In this document: positions 28,480 through 40,196 of the stretch, piece after piece | Position numbering within the stretch: position 1 is the stretch's first letter | Layout: each line of letters opens with the position of its first letter | Origin: Microbacterium sp. MPKO10 | Lineage (GTDB): Bacteria; Actinomycetota; Actinomycetes; Actinomycetales; Microbacteriaceae | NCBI RefSeq assembly: GCF_026107415.2 | Contig: NZ_JAPCHX010000006.1 | Coordinates: 186,001-250,000 of the forward strand | Direction of reading: 5' to 3' | DNA: 64,000 nucleotides | The notes under the pieces: generated by a model | The model's input: the letters and a program-made list of their open reading frames with translations, nothing else | Told to the model about the DNA's origin: nothing | Database searches by the model: none | Program-made: the position numbers and the translations under genes

Positions 28480-30024
28480 ATGTCACCGGTGGACATCACA
28501 CCAGAGTTCAACCCGCTTCGATTGAGCATCGATCGCAGGCTGAACCGCATTGCGGGGCCGAGCGGCCTCATCATCTTCGGGGTGACGGGCGATCTTTCTC
28601 GGAAGAAGCTCATGCCCGCGGTCTACGATCTGGCGAACCGGGGGCTGCTGCCCCCGGGGTTCGCGCTCGTCGGCTTTGCGCGACGTGACTGGGAAGATCA
28701 GGACTTCGCGCGCGTCGTTCATGACGCTGTGAAAGCCCACGCACGCACGCCCTTCCGCGAGGAAGTGTGGGAGCAGCTGTCTCAGGGCATCCGGTTCGTC
28801 TCCGGCGAGTTCGGAGACGACGAGGCGTTTGCACGGCTCGGAGAGACGATCAGCGAGCTCGACACCACCAGGGGAACGATGGGCAACCATGCGTTCTACC
28901 TGTCGATCCCGCCGAAGGCGTTCCCCCAGGTGACGTCGCAGCTCAAGCGTTCTGGTCTTGCGGAAGAACGTGACGGAAAGTGGCGTCGTGTCGTCATCGA
29001 GAAGCCGTTCGGCAGCAATCTTGAGACAGCTCGAGAGCTGAACGACGTCGTGGAGTCGGTGTTCCCCGCCGATTCGGTGTTCCGGATCGACCACTACTTG
29101 GGCAAAGAGACAGTGCAGAACATCATGGCGCTGCGCTTTGCCAATCAGCTGTTCGAGCCGCTGTGGAACGCCAACTATGTTGACCACGTGCAGATCACGA
29201 TGGCCGAAGACATCGGCGTCGGCGGTCGAGCCGGCTACTACGACGGCATCGGCGCTGCCCGCGATGTGATTCAGAACCATCTGCTGCAGCTTCTCGCTCT
29301 CACCGCGATGGAAGAGCCCGGATCGTTCGACGCCGCTGACCTGCGTGCGGAGAAAGAGAAGGTGCTCGCCGCCGTGCGGCTCCCCGACGACCTGAGAACG
29401 GCGACAGCCCGCGGGCAGTACGCCGGTGGATGGCAGGGTGGCGAACGAGTCCGTGGCTTCCTCGACGAGGACGGCATGAACCCGGAATCCACCACCGAGA
29501 CGTATGCCGCGATGAAGCTTCTCATCAATACACGGCGCTGGGCCGGAGTGCCCTTCTACCTGCGCTCCGGCAAGCGGCTCGGCCGCCGGGTCACTGAGAT
29601 CGCCGTTGTGTTCAAACGGGCTCCGCAGTACCTGTTCGAAGAATCGCAGACGGCCGAGCTCGGTGAGAATGCGCTGGTGATCCGTGTGCAGCCGGACGAG
29701 GGCGTCACGATCCGTTTCGGATCGAAGGTGCCCGGCGCTGGAATGCAGGTGCGCGACGTCACGATGGACTTCGGCTACGGCCACGCGTTCACCGAGGCCA
29801 GCCCGGAGGCATACGAGCGTCTGATCCTCGATGTGCTGCTGGGCGACCCGCCGCTGTTTCCCCGCCACGAGGAGGTTGAGCTCTCATGGAAGATCCTCGA
29901 CCCGATTGAAGAGTTCTGGGCCGAACAGGGCGGCCCGCTTGAGCAGTATGAACCGGGGACGTGGGGGCCGGCGTCGGCCGATGAGCTCCTCACCCGAGAC
30001 GGCCGTGGCTGGAGGCGTCCATGA
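28480..30024 (+). CDS. zwf: Glucose-6-phosphate 1-dehydrogenase
   Basis: First, NADP-reducing step of the oxidative pentose-phosphate pathway; 514 residues. The nucleotide site is FGVTGDLSRKKLMPA, the active-site motif is RIDHYLGKETVQN with the catalytic His nearby, and EKPFG precedes it. The ATG at 28480 has AGGAG four bases before it; the frame opens 18 bases earlier. It lies 48 bases after pgi, the only real gap in the operon, containing one GGATGCTG octamer at 28460. The stop overlaps opcA by 4 nt, and OpcA is needed for its assembly in actinobacteria. Confidence 0.97.
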   Translation: MSPVDITPEFNPLRLSIDRRLNRIAGPSGLIIFGVTGDLSRKKLMPAVYDLANRGLLPPGFALVGFARRDWEDQDFARVVHDAVKAHARTPFREEVWEQLSQGIRFVSGEFGDDEAFARLGETISELDTTRGTMGNHAFYLSIPPKAFPQVTSQLKRSGLAEERDGKWRRVVIEKPFGSNLETARELNDVVESVFPADSVFRIDHYLGKETVQNIMALRFANQLFEPLWNANYVDHVQITMAEDIGVGGRAGYYDGIGAARDVIQNHLLQLLALTAMEEPGSFDAADLRAEKEKVLAAVRLPDDLRTATARGQYAGGWQGGERVRGFLDEDGMNPESTTETYAAMKLLINTRRWAGVPFYLRSGKRLGRRVTEIAVVFKRAPQYLFEESQTAELGENALVIRVQPDEGVTIRFGSKVPGAGMQVRDVTMDFGYGHAFTEASPEAYERLILDVLLGDPPLFPRHEEVELSWKILDPIEEFWAEQGGPLEQYEPGTWGPASADELLTRDGRGWRRP

Positions 30025-30983
30025 TCATCGACATTCCCGATACGACAACGAGTGCCGTGTCCAAGCGGCTCGTAATGCTGCGCGAAGAGGGCGGCGTCAT
30101 CGCCCTGGGACGGGTGCTGACTCTCATCATCATCGCGAATCGCGGTGATGAGGAAGAAGCGATTGAGGCGGCGAACGACGCATCTCGCGAGCATCCCATG
30201 CGCGTGATCGTGATCTCGCTCGCCGGCCCGGACGACGACTCCGAGACCCGGATCGACGCGCAGATTCGCGTCGGTGGCGACGCCGGCGCGAGCGAAGTGA
30301 TCATCCTGCGAGCATATGGGGAAGCCTCAGAGAACAAGGTCAGCCTCGTCACCGCGCTCCTGCTGCCCGATGCGCCCGTGGTGGCATGGTGGCCGGGAGA
30401 GACCCCGACCAATGTGTCCGAATCACCGATCGGGCAGATCGCGCAGCGACGGATCACCGATGCGTCGGCCCACGCCGACCCCCACGAGGCTCTGCGGCAG
30501 CTCGCGGCATCATACGCGCCCGGTGACACCGACTTCGCGTGGACACGTCTGACGCTCTGGCGGGCGCAGCTTGCCGCTGTTCTCGACCAGCCGCCTTTCG
30601 AGCAGATCACTGCCGTCCACGTCACGGGAGCTGCCGACTCGCCGTCGACAACGCTCCTGGCTGCGTGGTTGCAGCTGCAGCTCGACGTACCCGTCACCTG
30701 CGAGTTGACTCGCGGGGTCGCCGGCCCGGGAGGCATCCACGGTGTGGAGATGACTCGCGCATCGGGGACGTTCTCACTCGAGCGGCCGCTGTCCAATATC
30801 GCGACCCTGACGATTCCGGGCCAGCCGGTGCAGGATATCGCACTTCCACGACGAAACCTCCGCGACTGCCTGGCGGAAGAGCTCCGGAGGCTGGACCCCG
30901 ACGTTCTGTATGGTGACGTGTTAACGAGAGAAGTCGCCGTGCTCGAGGGCACGTCGGTGAAGTCCGCGGAGGGAACCCTGTGA
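30021..30983 (+). CDS. opcA: Glucose-6-phosphate dehydrogenase assembly protein OpcA
   Basis: Actinobacterial and cyanobacterial partner that activates and oligomerises G6PDH; 320 residues. Family landmarks are VIVISLAGP, EVIILRAYG, the WWPGETPTNVSESPIGQIAQRRITDA stretch near residue 130 (cited here in shortened form as WWPGETP and IGQIAQRRITDA), and the C-terminal LRDCLAEELRRLDPDVLYGDVL. No enzymatic motif is present. Both ends overlap neighbours by 4 nt (zwf upstream, pgl downstream), so zwf, opcA and pgl should be made in matched amounts. Confidence 0.96.
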   Translation: MIIDIPDTTTSAVSKRLVMLREEGGVIALGRVLTLIIIANRGDEEEAIEAANDASREHPMRVIVISLAGPDDDSETRIDAQIRVGGDAGASEVIILRAYGEASENKVSLVTALLLPDAPVVAWWPGETPTNVSESPIGQIAQRRITDASAHADPHEALRQLAASYAPGDTDFAWTRLTLWRAQLAAVLDQPPFEQITAVHVTGAADSPSTTLLAAWLQLQLDVPVTCELTRGVAGPGGIHGVEMTRASGTFSLERPLSNIATLTIPGQPVQDIALPRRNLRDCLAEELRRLDPDVLYGDVLTREVAVLEGTSVKSAEGTL

Positions 30984-31750
30984 CCAACGAACGACGCGTG
31001 CTGATTCACGCAGACAAGCCCGCACTTGCCGCCTCGATTGCGGCGAGGTTTCTGACGAAGGTCGTCGATCTCCTGGACGAACAGGATCGCGTGAATATCG
31101 TCCTCGAAGGCGGACGTGTCGCTCTCGACGTGCTGACGCAGATCAATGCGAACCCCGCACGCGACACGGTTGATTGGGGTCGCGTGCACTTCTGGTGGGG
31201 CGACGAGCGCTTCGTGCCGCGCGGGCACGACGACCGCAACGATGCGAAGGCGCGGACCGCGCTTCTCGACCACATTGCGCTCCCCGAGTCCAACATCCAT
31301 CCGATGCCGTCCTCAGACGACGACGGTGAGCTGGAAGCGGCGGCAGCCACCTACGCGGCAGAACTGCGTGAGAACGCCGACGGTGATTCGGCACTCCCCC
31401 GCTTCGACATCACTTTTCTGGGTGTGGGACCCGATGGGCACACAGCTTCTCTCTTCCCCGACCACCCGCAGGTGCTCGAGAAGGAGGCCACGGTGCTGCC
31501 GGTCACGGATTCTCCGAAGCCGCCCGCAGAGCGTCTGACGCTCACGCGTCCCGCGCTCAACTCGTCCCAGAGGATCTGGGTCGAGATCGCCGGTGCCGAG
31601 AAGGCATCATCCCTCGGGCTGGCGCTGGCCGGTGCCGCGTACTCCGAAGTGCCCATCGCGGGAATCAAGGGACGCCGCCGCACCGTGTTCTTCGTTGACG
31701 AAGAGGCGGCCGCCGAGGTGCCTGAGAACCTGATCGCGCAGTCTTACTGA
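30980..31750 (+). CDS. pgl: 6-phosphogluconolactonase
   Basis: Hydrolyses 6-phosphogluconolactone, the product of Zwf. The 256 residues are of the DevB/NagB-like type: WWGDERFVPRGHDDRN and the GVGPDGHTASLFP signature holding the catalytic His. GTG 30980 overlaps the opcA stop by 4 nt. Last gene of the operon; a 20-bp perfect hairpin follows 15 bases after the stop. The 6-phosphogluconate dehydrogenase gene is not in this window. Confidence 0.96.
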   Translation: MTNERRVLIHADKPALAASIAARFLTKVVDLLDEQDRVNIVLEGGRVALDVLTQINANPARDTVDWGRVHFWWGDERFVPRGHDDRNDAKARTALLDHIALPESNIHPMPSSDDDGELEAAAATYAAELRENADGDSALPRFDITFLGVGPDGHTASLFPDHPQVLEKEATVLPVTDSPKPPAERLTLTRPALNSSQRIWVEIAGAEKASSLGLALAGAAYSEVPIAGIKGRRRTVFFVDEEAAAEVPENLIAQSY

Positions 31751-31765
31751 GCGTCTCGGATAGAG

Positions 31766-31808
31766 AACGGCTCGGGCCCCGCACACGATGTGCGGGGCCC
31801 GAGCCGTT
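31766..31808. terminator. Perfect 20-bp hairpin closing the pentose-phosphate operon
   Basis: AACGGCTCGGGCCCCGCACA at 31766-31785 pairs without a mismatch with 31789-31808 around the loop CGA. It lies 15 bases after the pgl stop and 20 bases beyond the rbpA stop on the other strand, so it probably ends transcription from both directions. No U-tract follows on either side. Confidence 0.85.
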
Positions 31809-31828
31809 GGTATCAGGTCTGACGCGCC

Positions 31829-32185
31829 TCAGGCGGTTCCGCGGCGTTCGCGAAGCTGCGTCAGAGCGTCTTGAAGGAGCTGCTCCGCTTCCTCATCCGT
31901 CCGCCGCTCTTTCACATAGGCCAGGTGTGTCTTGTACGGCTCGTTCCGCAGTGCCGCCGGCGGATTCCCCTTGTCACGCCCGGCAGGGAGCCCTGAGGTG
32001 GGCGAGCTGATCGTCTCGGGAATCTCCTCGTCGGGAACATCCGCCGCGAAATACCGGACGGTCTCGTTGCCCAACGCGTCCCAGTACGAGATCGCAACGC
32101 GTTCCGCATGGTGCCCGTGATCCTGCTCGCCCATGGGGCCGGCGCCGACGCGAGCCCCTCGAATGGTGTTTCCTCCGAGTGCCAT
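31829..32185 (-). CDS. rbpA: RNA polymerase-binding protein RbpA
   Basis: Actinobacteria-specific protein that binds RNA polymerase and the housekeeping sigma factor and stabilises open complexes. The 118 residues begin MALGGNTIRGARVGAGPMGE. The sequence has the core beta-barrel (RVAISYWDALGNETVRYFAAD) and the C-terminal sigma-interaction helices (RNEPYKTHLAYVKERRTDEEAEQLL, here split across two adjoining helices). The Cys residues of the streptomycete zinc form are absent, as in other zinc-free RbpA proteins. It lies 12 bases downstream of secG and may be co-transcribed. Strong assignment. Confidence 0.95.
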   Translation of the reverse strand: MALGGNTIRGARVGAGPMGEQDHGHHAERVAISYWDALGNETVRYFAADVPDEEIPETISSPTSGLPAGRDKGNPPAALRNEPYKTHLAYVKERRTDEEAEQLLQDALTQLRERRGTA

Positions 32186-32197
32186 ATATGACCTTTC

Positions 32198-32449
32198 CTA
32201 GACGCCCGACTGGAACTTGGTGATGAGCCCGAGCACAACGATGCAGGCGAACCACAGGGTTCCCAGCAGGACTGTGATGAGGTTCAGGTTGCGCTCTGCG
32301 ACGCCGGAGGCGCCGAGGTTCGACCCCATCCCGCCACCGAACATGTCGGACAGACCGCCACCACGCCCTTTGTGGAGCAAGATGAGGAACGTCAGCAGCA
32401 GGCTCGTTATTCCAAGCACTACCTGGAGGATGATCTGGAGAATCTCCAC
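32198..32449 (-). CDS. secG: Preprotein translocase subunit SecG
   Basis: Small accessory subunit of the SecYEG channel, 83 residues with two membrane helices (about residues 4-25 and 58-79). Between them lies the cytoplasmic loop with the SecG signature LLHKGRGGGLSDMFGGG. The start is GTG 32449. It lies downstream of tpiA by 84 bases, the widespread gapA-pgk-tpiA-secG order of Gram-positive bacteria. No independent promoter is obvious. Confidence 0.95.
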   Translation of the reverse strand: MEILQIILQVVLGITSLLLTFLILLHKGRGGGLSDMFGGGMGSNLGASGVAERNLNLITVLLGTLWFACIVVLGLITKFQSGV

Positions 32450-32533
32450 GGGGGACCTTTCACTTCGGATGCGCCGGGCACGGCAAGACCACGACGATTA
32501 TACGCGAGAGTATGCCGTGCCCGAACCCGGCGT

Positions 32534-33325
32534 TCAGACGCCGACGTGCTTCTGGTAGCGAGCGATGTTCGAGAACTCGGTCACGTCGAGGCTTGCCCCG
32601 CCGACGAGCGCGCCGTCGACGTTGGGCTCACGCATGAATCCAGCGATGTTGCCGGACTTGACGGAGCCGCCGTACAAGATGCGTGTGCGACCGGCAGCGT
32701 CCTCGCCCAATGACTCGGTGATCACCGTACGCAGCGCCGCTGCCACCTGCTCAGCCTGGTCGGGCGTCGCCGCCTGACCCGAACCGATGGCCCACACGGG
32801 CTCATAGGCGACAACGACATCGGCATCCGAGGCGACGCCTTCGAGCGCGGCGCGCAGCTGCGCGACAGGAACCGCAGACGACCCATGCTTCTCGAGATCC
32901 TCTGCCGTCTCTCCGACGCAGATCACGGGAGTAACACCGTGCTTCAGCGCTGCTGCCGTCTTCGCGTGCACGACGTCGTCTGTCTCGTTGTGCAGCGTGC
33001 GGCGCTCGGAATGACCGATGATCACATACCCGCACTCCAGCTGGCTGAGGAAGGCGCCCGAAATCTCACCGGTGAACGCTCCCGAATCCTGCGCCGACAC
33101 GTCCTGCGCCCCATAGCCAAGTGGAAGCTTGTCTGCAGACACGAGCGTCTGCACGCTGCGCAGGTCGGTGAACGGAGGGAAGACGGCGACCTCGACAGCG
33201 TCAAAGTCGTGCTTGGCGTCCTGCAGACTCCAGGCGAGCTTCTGAACAAACGCGATCGCCTGAAGATGATCGAGATTCATCTTCCAGTTGCCGGCGATGA
33301 ACGGGGTACGTGTTACTGCTGCCAT
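32534..33325 (-). CDS. tpiA: Triosephosphate isomerase
   Basis: Interconverts dihydroxyacetone phosphate and glyceraldehyde-3-phosphate; 263 residues in a TIM barrel. The catalytic Lys is in AGNWKMN, the His in [12 protein letters not shown] and the base Glu in [12 protein letters not shown]; the phosphate loop is [15 protein letters not shown] lies seven bases before the ATG, inside pgk. The start overlaps the pgk stop by 13 bases, so translation is coupled. Length and motifs are normal. Confidence 0.97.
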   Translation of the reverse strand: MAAVTRTPFIAGNWKMNLDHLQAIAFVQKLAWSLQDAKHDFDAVEVAVFPPFTDLRSVQTLVSADKLPLGYGAQDVSAQDSGAFTGEISGAFLSQLECGYVIIGHSERRTLHNETDDVVHAKTAAALKHGVTPVICVGETAEDLEKHGSSAVPVAQLRAALEGVASDADVVVAYEPVWAIGSGQAATPDQAEQVAAALRTVITESLGEDAAGRTRILYGGSVKSGNIAGFMREPNVDGALVGGASLDVTEFSNIARYQKHVGV

Positions 33326-34527
33326 CCAAGGACCTCCAGTCCGGGGAGCTTCGTGCCCTCGAGGAATTCGAGGCTGGCACCGCCGCCCGTAGAAATGTGG
33401 CCGAACTGATCGTCGGCGAAACCAAGTGCGCGAACGGCGGCTGCCGAATCGCCTCCGCCGACGACGCTGAGACCGGTGACGCGGGTGAGTGCTTCGGCGA
33501 CAGCCTTCGTTCCGGCTGCAAACGGCGCGAGCTCGAAGACGCCCATCGGGCCGTTCCAGAACACCGTCGTCGACGCGGCGATCCGCCGCGCGAAGTCGTC
33601 TGCGGTCTGCGGTCCGATGTCGAGTCCGAGACCGGATGCTCCGAACGAGGTGTCTTCGATCGAGTCGATCGGGCGCACCTCGTGCTCAGCATCCGCGCTG
33701 AAAGCGGATGCCACGACGACGTCCGTCGGCAGGACGATTTCGACACCGCGGTCTGCCGCCTCGGCAAGATACGACTTCACCGTGTCGATCTGATCGCTCT
33801 CAAGGAGACTCGATCCGACGCTGTAGCCCTGCGCGGCGAGGAACGTGAACAGCATTCCTCCCCCGATCAGCAGGGAGTCGACACGTGGGAGGAGGTGCTC
33901 GATCACGCCGAGCTTGTCTGAGACTTTCGATCCGCCGAGAACGACAGCGTACGGACGCTGCGGGTTCTCGGTGAGGCGATCAAGGACGGTCAGCTCCGAC
34001 TCGATCAGGGTGCCCGCCGCGCTGGGAAGCAGCTGCGGAAGCTCGTAGACGCTCGCCTGCTTGCGGTGGACGACGCCGAAGCCGTCGGAGACGAACGCGT
34101 CGCCGAACTCCGCGAGCTTCGCGGCGAACTCGCGCCTCTCGGCCTCGTCTTTACTGGTCTCCCCCACGTTGAAGCGAAGGTTTTCCAGAACGGCGATCTG
34201 GCCGTCCTGGAGCCCGGCAACAGCGTTGGACGCCGCATGACCCACCGTGTCTGCGGCGAAGGTCACCGGGCTGCCGAGCAGCTCGCTGAGGCGCTGAGCG
34301 ACCGGGGCGAGACTGTACTGAGAGTCGGGAGAGCCCTTCGGGCGACCCAGGTGCGAGATCACGACGACGCGAGCGCCCTGATTGATGAGTGCATTGAGGG
34401 TGGGCAGAGACGCGCGAACGCGTCCGTCGTCGGTGATGACCCCGTCCTTGAGAGGGACGTTCAGGTCACACCGGACGACGACGCGTTTGCCGCTCAGCGA
34501 ACCCAGCGTTTCCATTGTGCGAAGCAC
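33313..34527 (-). CDS. pgk: Phosphoglycerate kinase
   Basis: Makes ATP from 1,3-bisphosphoglycerate; 404 residues. Substrate and nucleotide sites are seen in [45 protein letters not shown] and [14 protein letters not shown] take GTG 34527 ([14 protein letters not shown]), giving the usual N-terminus; ATG 34515 is an alternative. Frame before 34527 does not look like protein. It starts 17 bases after the gapA stop and overlaps tpiA. Operon gapA-pgk-tpiA-secG. Confidence 0.96.
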   Translation of the reverse strand: MLRTMETLGSLSGKRVVVRCDLNVPLKDGVITDDGRVRASLPTLNALINQGARVVVISHLGRPKGSPDSQYSLAPVAQRLSELLGSPVTFAADTVGHAASNAVAGLQDGQIAVLENLRFNVGETSKDEAERREFAAKLAEFGDAFVSDGFGVVHRKQASVYELPQLLPSAAGTLIESELTVLDRLTENPQRPYAVVLGGSKVSDKLGVIEHLLPRVDSLLIGGGMLFTFLAAQGYSVGSSLLESDQIDTVKSYLAEAADRGVEIVLPTDVVVASAFSADAEHEVRPIDSIEDTSFGASGLGLDIGPQTADDFARRIAASTTVFWNGPMGVFELAPFAAGTKAVAEALTRVTGLSVVGGGDSAAAVRALGFADDQFGHISTGGGASLEFLEGTKLPGLEVLGWQQ

Positions 34528-34544
34528 GCTGATGATCCCCGACC

Positions 34545-35654
<1,110 letters not shown>

Positions 35655-36281
35655 CTAAGACAGTACCAGCAGGCCTGAGGTCTTCTCACGTGCTGTTGTG
35701 AAGCGCTCCTGCACGTTCGCCCAGTCGACGATGTTCCAGAAGGCCTTCACGTAGTCCCCCTTGACGTTCTGGTAGTCAAGGTAGAAAGCGTGCTCCCACA
35801 TGTCGAGGAGCAGCAGCGGGACGGTTCCCGCGGGGAAGTTCGACTGCTGGTCGTAGAACTGCTGGATCAGCAGCTTCTGGCCGATTGAGTCCCACATGAG
35901 CGCTGCCCAGCCGGAGCCCTGGATCCCCAGAGCGGCGGCGTTGAAGTGCGCCTGGAACTTGTCGAAGGAGCCGAAGTTGTCGGTGATGGCGGCGTCAAGC
36001 TCGCCCGTCGGACGGTCTCCGCCGTTCGGCGAGAGGTTGGTCCAGAAGATCGAGTGGTTGACGTGTCCGCCGAGGTTGAACGCGAGGTCCTTCTCCAGCT
36101 TGCTGACGTTGCCGAAATCTCCCGAATCACGTGCCTCCGCGAGCTTTTCGAGTGCGGTGTTCGCCCCCGTGACGTACGCCTGGTGGTGCTTCGAATGGTG
36201 GAGCTCCATGATCGTGCCCGAGATGCTCGGCGCCAGGGCACCGTAGTCATATCCGAGCTCAGGAAGCGTGTATTCAGCCAT
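35655..36281 (-). CDS. sodA: Superoxide dismutase (Mn/Fe type)
   Basis: Cytoplasmic dismutase of superoxide, 208 residues. The metal ligands are in [13 protein letters not shown] (first His), GHVNHSIFW (second His) and [13 protein letters not shown] (Asp and His). The G-containing metal-selectivity segment [12 protein letters not shown] fits manganese rather than iron (family knowledge). It forms a single-gene unit with its own promoter and terminator. A 19-base palindrome sits on the predicted transcription start. There is no signal peptide. Confidence 0.96.
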   Translation of the reverse strand: MAEYTLPELGYDYGALAPSISGTIMELHHSKHHQAYVTGANTALEKLAEARDSGDFGNVSKLEKDLAFNLGGHVNHSIFWTNLSPNGGDRPTGELDAAITDNFGSFDKFQAHFNAAALGIQGSGWAALMWDSIGQKLLIQQFYDQQSNFPAGTVPLLLLDMWEHAFYLDYQNVKGDYVKAFWNIVDWANVQERFTTAREKTSGLLVLS

Positions 36282-36326
36282 GTAGATCTCTCCGTTTCAT
36301 CTCATGCGCGATGAGCCGCGCACGGC

Positions 36327-36348
36327 ACTGAGTGACGTACTCAGTCTA
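36327..36348 (-). promoter_or_regulatory. sodA promoter with palindromic operator candidate
   Basis: TAGACT on the minus strand (36343-36348) is a good -10 box. The palindrome ACTGAGT-gacgt-ACTCAGT (36327-36345) overlaps its downstream edge and is centred at 36336, about where transcription should start. GAGTGACGT recurs at 36394, just past the whiA stop. A repressor binding here would block initiation. No -35 box is clear. Confidence 0.45.
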
Positions 36349-36402
36349 GTCCTGACGACGCGTGTGGCTACCCACGGGCGGTCATCATGACGGTGAGTGA
36401 CG

Positions 36403-37377
36403 TCAGTCGAGCTGCGTCGGCAGGTTGGCCTGTGTGTCAGGCAGGCCCTGATCGTGCGCCTTCTTGTCGGCCATGGCGAGCAGCCGGCGGATCCGTCCGG
36501 CGACAGCATCCTTCGTCATGGGAGGTGTGGCGAAATGCCCCAGCTCATCGAGACTGGCGTCACGGTGCTCCAGCCGGAGCTTGCCCGCATAGGACAGGTG
36601 TTCAGGCACATCGCTGCCGAGGATCTCTAGTGCGCGCTCGACGCGTGCACACGCGGCGACGGCAGCCTGGGCGGAACGCCGGAGGTTGGCATCGTCGAAG
36701 TTCACGAGTCGGTTCGCCGTTGCCCTTACCTCGCGCCGCTGCCGCATCTGCTCCCACTCGGTCACGGTCCGGTGTGCGCCCATGGCTGTCAGCATGGAGC
36801 CGATGGCCTCACCGTCGCGAATCACGACACGATGGACGCCTCGCACCTCGCGCGCCTTGGCCGAGATGCCGAGGCGACCTGCCGCCCCGACGAGCGCCAT
36901 GGCCGACTCGTTGCCCGGGCACGATACTTCGAGCGCGGCTGAACGCCCCGGATCGGTCAGCGTTCCCCGTGCGAGGAAGGCGCCGCGCCAGATGGCGGCC
37001 AGTTCGTCACGCGACCCCGTCGTGAGACGGTTGGGAAGCCCACGCACCGGTCGGCGTCGTGAGTCCAGAAGCCCGGTCTGACGGGCCAGGGTCTCGCCGC
37101 CAGCGACAACGCGAACGAGGAAATACGGGGCGCGCCGGGAGCCGGAGGGCGAGATCGCGGTGGCCTCGCTGCGAACGCCGTAGAGCTCTGCCAAATCTTT
37201 GCGCACGCGTCGTGCGATACGCGGTGAGTCCACCTCGGACTCGATGGCGATTCGGCCCGAGATGATGTGGAGCCCGCCGCTGAATCGCAAGAGCGATGCG
37301 AGCTCGGCGGCACGCACCGTGTTGCGCGTCTCATCGACGGCGGTCAATTCGTCCTTGACATCGGCTGTGAGAGCCAA
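36403..37377 (-). CDS. whiA: DNA-binding protein WhiA
   Basis: Sporulation- and division-linked regulator found throughout Gram-positive bacteria, 324 residues. It has two degenerate LAGLIDADG-homing-endonuclease repeats (about residues 20-200, for example [15 protein letters not shown]) and a C-terminal helix-turn-helix ([21 protein letters not shown], split across two helices). The start is TTG 37377 with AGGA six bases before it. Gene order rapZ-whiA behind uvrA-uvrC is conserved in actinobacteria. In non-sporulating members the role is probably cell division timing (inference). Confidence 0.95.
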   Translation of the reverse strand: MALTADVKDELTAVDETRNTVRAAELASLLRFSGGLHIISGRIAIESEVDSPRIARRVRKDLAELYGVRSEATAISPSGSRRAPYFLVRVVAGGETLARQTGLLDSRRRPVRGLPNRLTTGSRDELAAIWRGAFLARGTLTDPGRSAALEVSCPGNESAMALVGAAGRLGISAKAREVRGVHRVVIRDGEAIGSMLTAMGAHRTVTEWEQMRQRREVRATANRLVNFDDANLRRSAQAAVAACARVERALEILGSDVPEHLSYAGKLRLEHRDASLDELGHFATPPMTKDAVAGRIRRLLAMADKKAHDQGLPDTQANLPTQLD

Positions 37378-37410
37378 TCGGTGTCCTATCTGCTTGTGGA
37401 TCTCGGTCGT

Positions 37411-38289
37411 CTATTCGCGCCCGAGATCTCGGTGTTTCACGTTCACGACCACATCGGGTTGTTCCGTCAGGAAAGCGGCGAGACGCTCGGCCATGGCGAC
37501 TGAACGGTGCTTTCCGCCTGTGCACCCCACGGCCACGACGGCATGCCGCTTGTTCTCACGCTGATAGCCGGTCAGAACCGGTTTCAGCGCTGCAGCATAC
37601 GCGTCGAGGAACTCCTCGGCCCCGGGCTGCGCGAAGACATAGCCGTCGACCTCGGGTTCGAGGCCCGTGTGCGTTCGCAGTTCCGGAACCCAGAAGGGGT
37701 TCGGCAGAAATCTCGCATCAGCAATCATATCGGCGTCCGTGGGGATCCCGTATTTGAAGCCGAAGCTCATGACGGTGAGCTGCACACCCGGAGTCTCGTC
37801 GGTTTTGAAGAGGTCACGAACGGTCGAGCCGAGCTGGTGGACGTTGAGATCTGTGGTGTCGATCACCAGATCGCTGAGCTCGCGGATGGCCGCGACACGC
37901 GAGCGCTCAATGCGAATGCCGTCGAGAATGGTGCCGTCTCCCTGAAGCGGATGCGGCCGGCGCACAGCCTCGTAGCGGCGGACGAGAGCGTCGTCGGCCG
38001 CATCGAGGAAGAGCACGCGCAGGTGCGTCCCCTCACGCAGGCCCTGCAGCATCGAACGCAGATCGGCGAAGAAATCGCGGCCCCGAACGTCGACGACGAC
38101 GGCAAGCTTCTCTGTGCCCTCGGCGCGCTCAGCGAGATCGACAAGAGGGCGCAGCATCTGCGGAGGCAGATTGTCGACGACGTACCAGTCGAGATCCTCG
38201 AGAGCATTCGCGACGCTGGAGCGTCCGGCCCCCGACATTCCGGTGACGATGAGGACTTCCTGCTGGGATGCTGGTTCATCGCTGGTCAT
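37411..38289 (-). CDS. rapZ: RNase adapter RapZ / nucleotide-binding protein YvcJ-like
   Basis: P-loop NTPase of 292 residues. Walker A is [13 protein letters not shown], followed by [14 protein letters not shown]; the C-terminal domain includes [18 protein letters not shown] and the [10 protein letters not shown] phosphate loop. In E. coli RapZ adapts a small RNA to RNase E; in actinobacteria the role is undefined. It lies between uvrC (39 bases upstream) and whiA (33 bases downstream) and belongs to that conserved cluster. Confidence 0.94.
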   Translation of the reverse strand: MTSDEPASQQEVLIVTGMSGAGRSSVANALEDLDWYVVDNLPPQMLRPLVDLAERAEGTEKLAVVVDVRGRDFFADLRSMLQGLREGTHLRVLFLDAADDALVRRYEAVRRPHPLQGDGTILDGIRIERSRVAAIRELSDLVIDTTDLNVHQLGSTVRDLFKTDETPGVQLTVMSFGFKYGIPTDADMIADARFLPNPFWVPELRTHTGLEPEVDGYVFAQPGAEEFLDAYAAALKPVLTGYQRENKRHAVVAVGCTGGKHRSVAMAERLAAFLTEQPDVVVNVKHRDLGRE

Positions 38290-38328
38290 GGTGAGTCTTC
38301 CGTTCGGGCGTTTCGGGTTGATACAAGA

Positions 38329-40196
38329 CTACCCAGTGTGGAGCCGAGCATGAATTGCCTGAGCTAGAGCGGGTCCAACGCCCGGCGTCTCGGCGATCTG
38401 CTCGGGGCTTGCCGCCTTCAGCCTGGCGACGGACCCGAACTGGGTCAGAAGCGTCTTCACCCGGGCCGGGCCGACACCGGGAACCTCGCTCAGGACCGTC
38501 GAGATGTCGCGCTTGCGCCGCTTGCGCTGGTAGGTGATGGCGAATCGGTGCGCTTCATCACGCAGCCGCTGCACGAGGTAGAGAGCCTCGCTGTTTCTCG
38601 GCAGAATCGCGGGGAAATCGCTGTCAGGCAGCCAGAGCTCTTCGAGGCGCTTGGCGATGCCCGCGATCTGTATTCCGGTGCGGCCCGATTCCTCGAGGGC
38701 ACGTCGTGCAGCTGCGACCTGTGGTTGCCCGCCGTCGACGAGGAGCAGCTGCGGCGGGTACGAGAACCGCCTGGGCGCAGCATCCGGTTCGGTCTCCGCA
38801 GGAGCGTCGTCCAGGTGCGCGAGCCGCCGCGTGAGCACTTGATACATCGAGTCGGTGTCATCCGTCGATTCCGCGATCGAGAACGTCCGGTACTGGTCTT
38901 TGCGGGCCAGGCCGTCTTCGAACACGACCATCGACGCGACGATGTTGGTTCCCGACAGATGGGAGATGTCGTAGCACTCAATGCGCAGCGGCGCCTCCGC
39001 CATTCCGAGGGCTTCCTGAAGGTCGGCCAGCGCCTGGCTGCGGGTCGCGAAGTCTGAGCTGCGGCGGGTCTTATGGCGGATGAGCGCCTGTTTGGCGTTG
39101 AGCACGGCGGTTTCCATCAGCGCCGCCTTCTCGCCGCGCTGCGCCGTCTTCAGCCGAACAGTTCCACGGCCGCGCAGCTGTGTGAGCCACGTCGAGATCT
39201 CTGTCGCGTCGTCCGGCATCAGCGGCACGATCACCTCGCGGGGAACATCGGCATCTGGCGAGTTGTACGCGGTGCGGATGACGCCCTCGATGAGATCGCC
39301 GGTCGTGACGTCGAGTTCTTTATCGACGGTCCACGAGCGCACACCGCGAATGCGACCGCCGCGCACGACGAACTGCTGCACCGCAGCAGAGAGCTCATCG
39401 TGCTCGATGCCGAACATATCGGCGTCCACCGAGTCCTTCATGACGACAGTGCTTTTCTCGAGCACAGCCTCAAGCGACAGCAGCTGGTCGCGGTACTTCG
39501 CGGCCGCCTCGTAGTCCTGCGTCTCAGCAGCATCCTTCATCAAGGCCTGAAGCTCACGCGTGAACCGCTTGTCGTTGCCGCTCATGAAGCTGACGAAGTC
39601 GTCGACGATGCGCCGGTGCTCCTCGATGCTGACCGTCATGGAACACGGGCCTCCGCACTTTCCGATCTGCCCGGGGAAGCACGGCTTGCCCGACTGCATT
39701 GCCCGCTTGTAACTCGAATCGGAGCACGTGCGAATTGGGAATGCCTTGATCATGAGGTCGATCGTGTCGTGCACGGCCCAGATCTTCGGGTACGGACCGA
39801 AATACCGTGCCCCCTTGATGCGCGGGTTGCGAGTGACCATGACGCGCGGCGCCTCGTCTGCCATCGTGACCGCCATATACGGGTACGTCTTGTCATCGCG
39901 GAACTTGACGTTGAACGGCGGCTCGAACTCCTTGATCCAGGTGTATTCGAGCTGCAGTGCCTCCACATCGCTGCCCACGACCGTCCACTCGACGCTGGAT
40001 GCCGTCGTCACCATGCGCCTGGTGCGCTCGTGCAGTGAGCGCAGCGGCGCGAAGTAGTTGCTCAGTCGCGCCCGCAGACTCTTCGCTTTGCCGACGTAGA
40101 GCACGCGCCCCTGGGCGTCGCGGAAACGGTAGACACCGGGCTGCGTCGGGATCTCCCCCGGCTTGGGCCGGTAGGCAAGTTGCTGCTCGGGCACCG

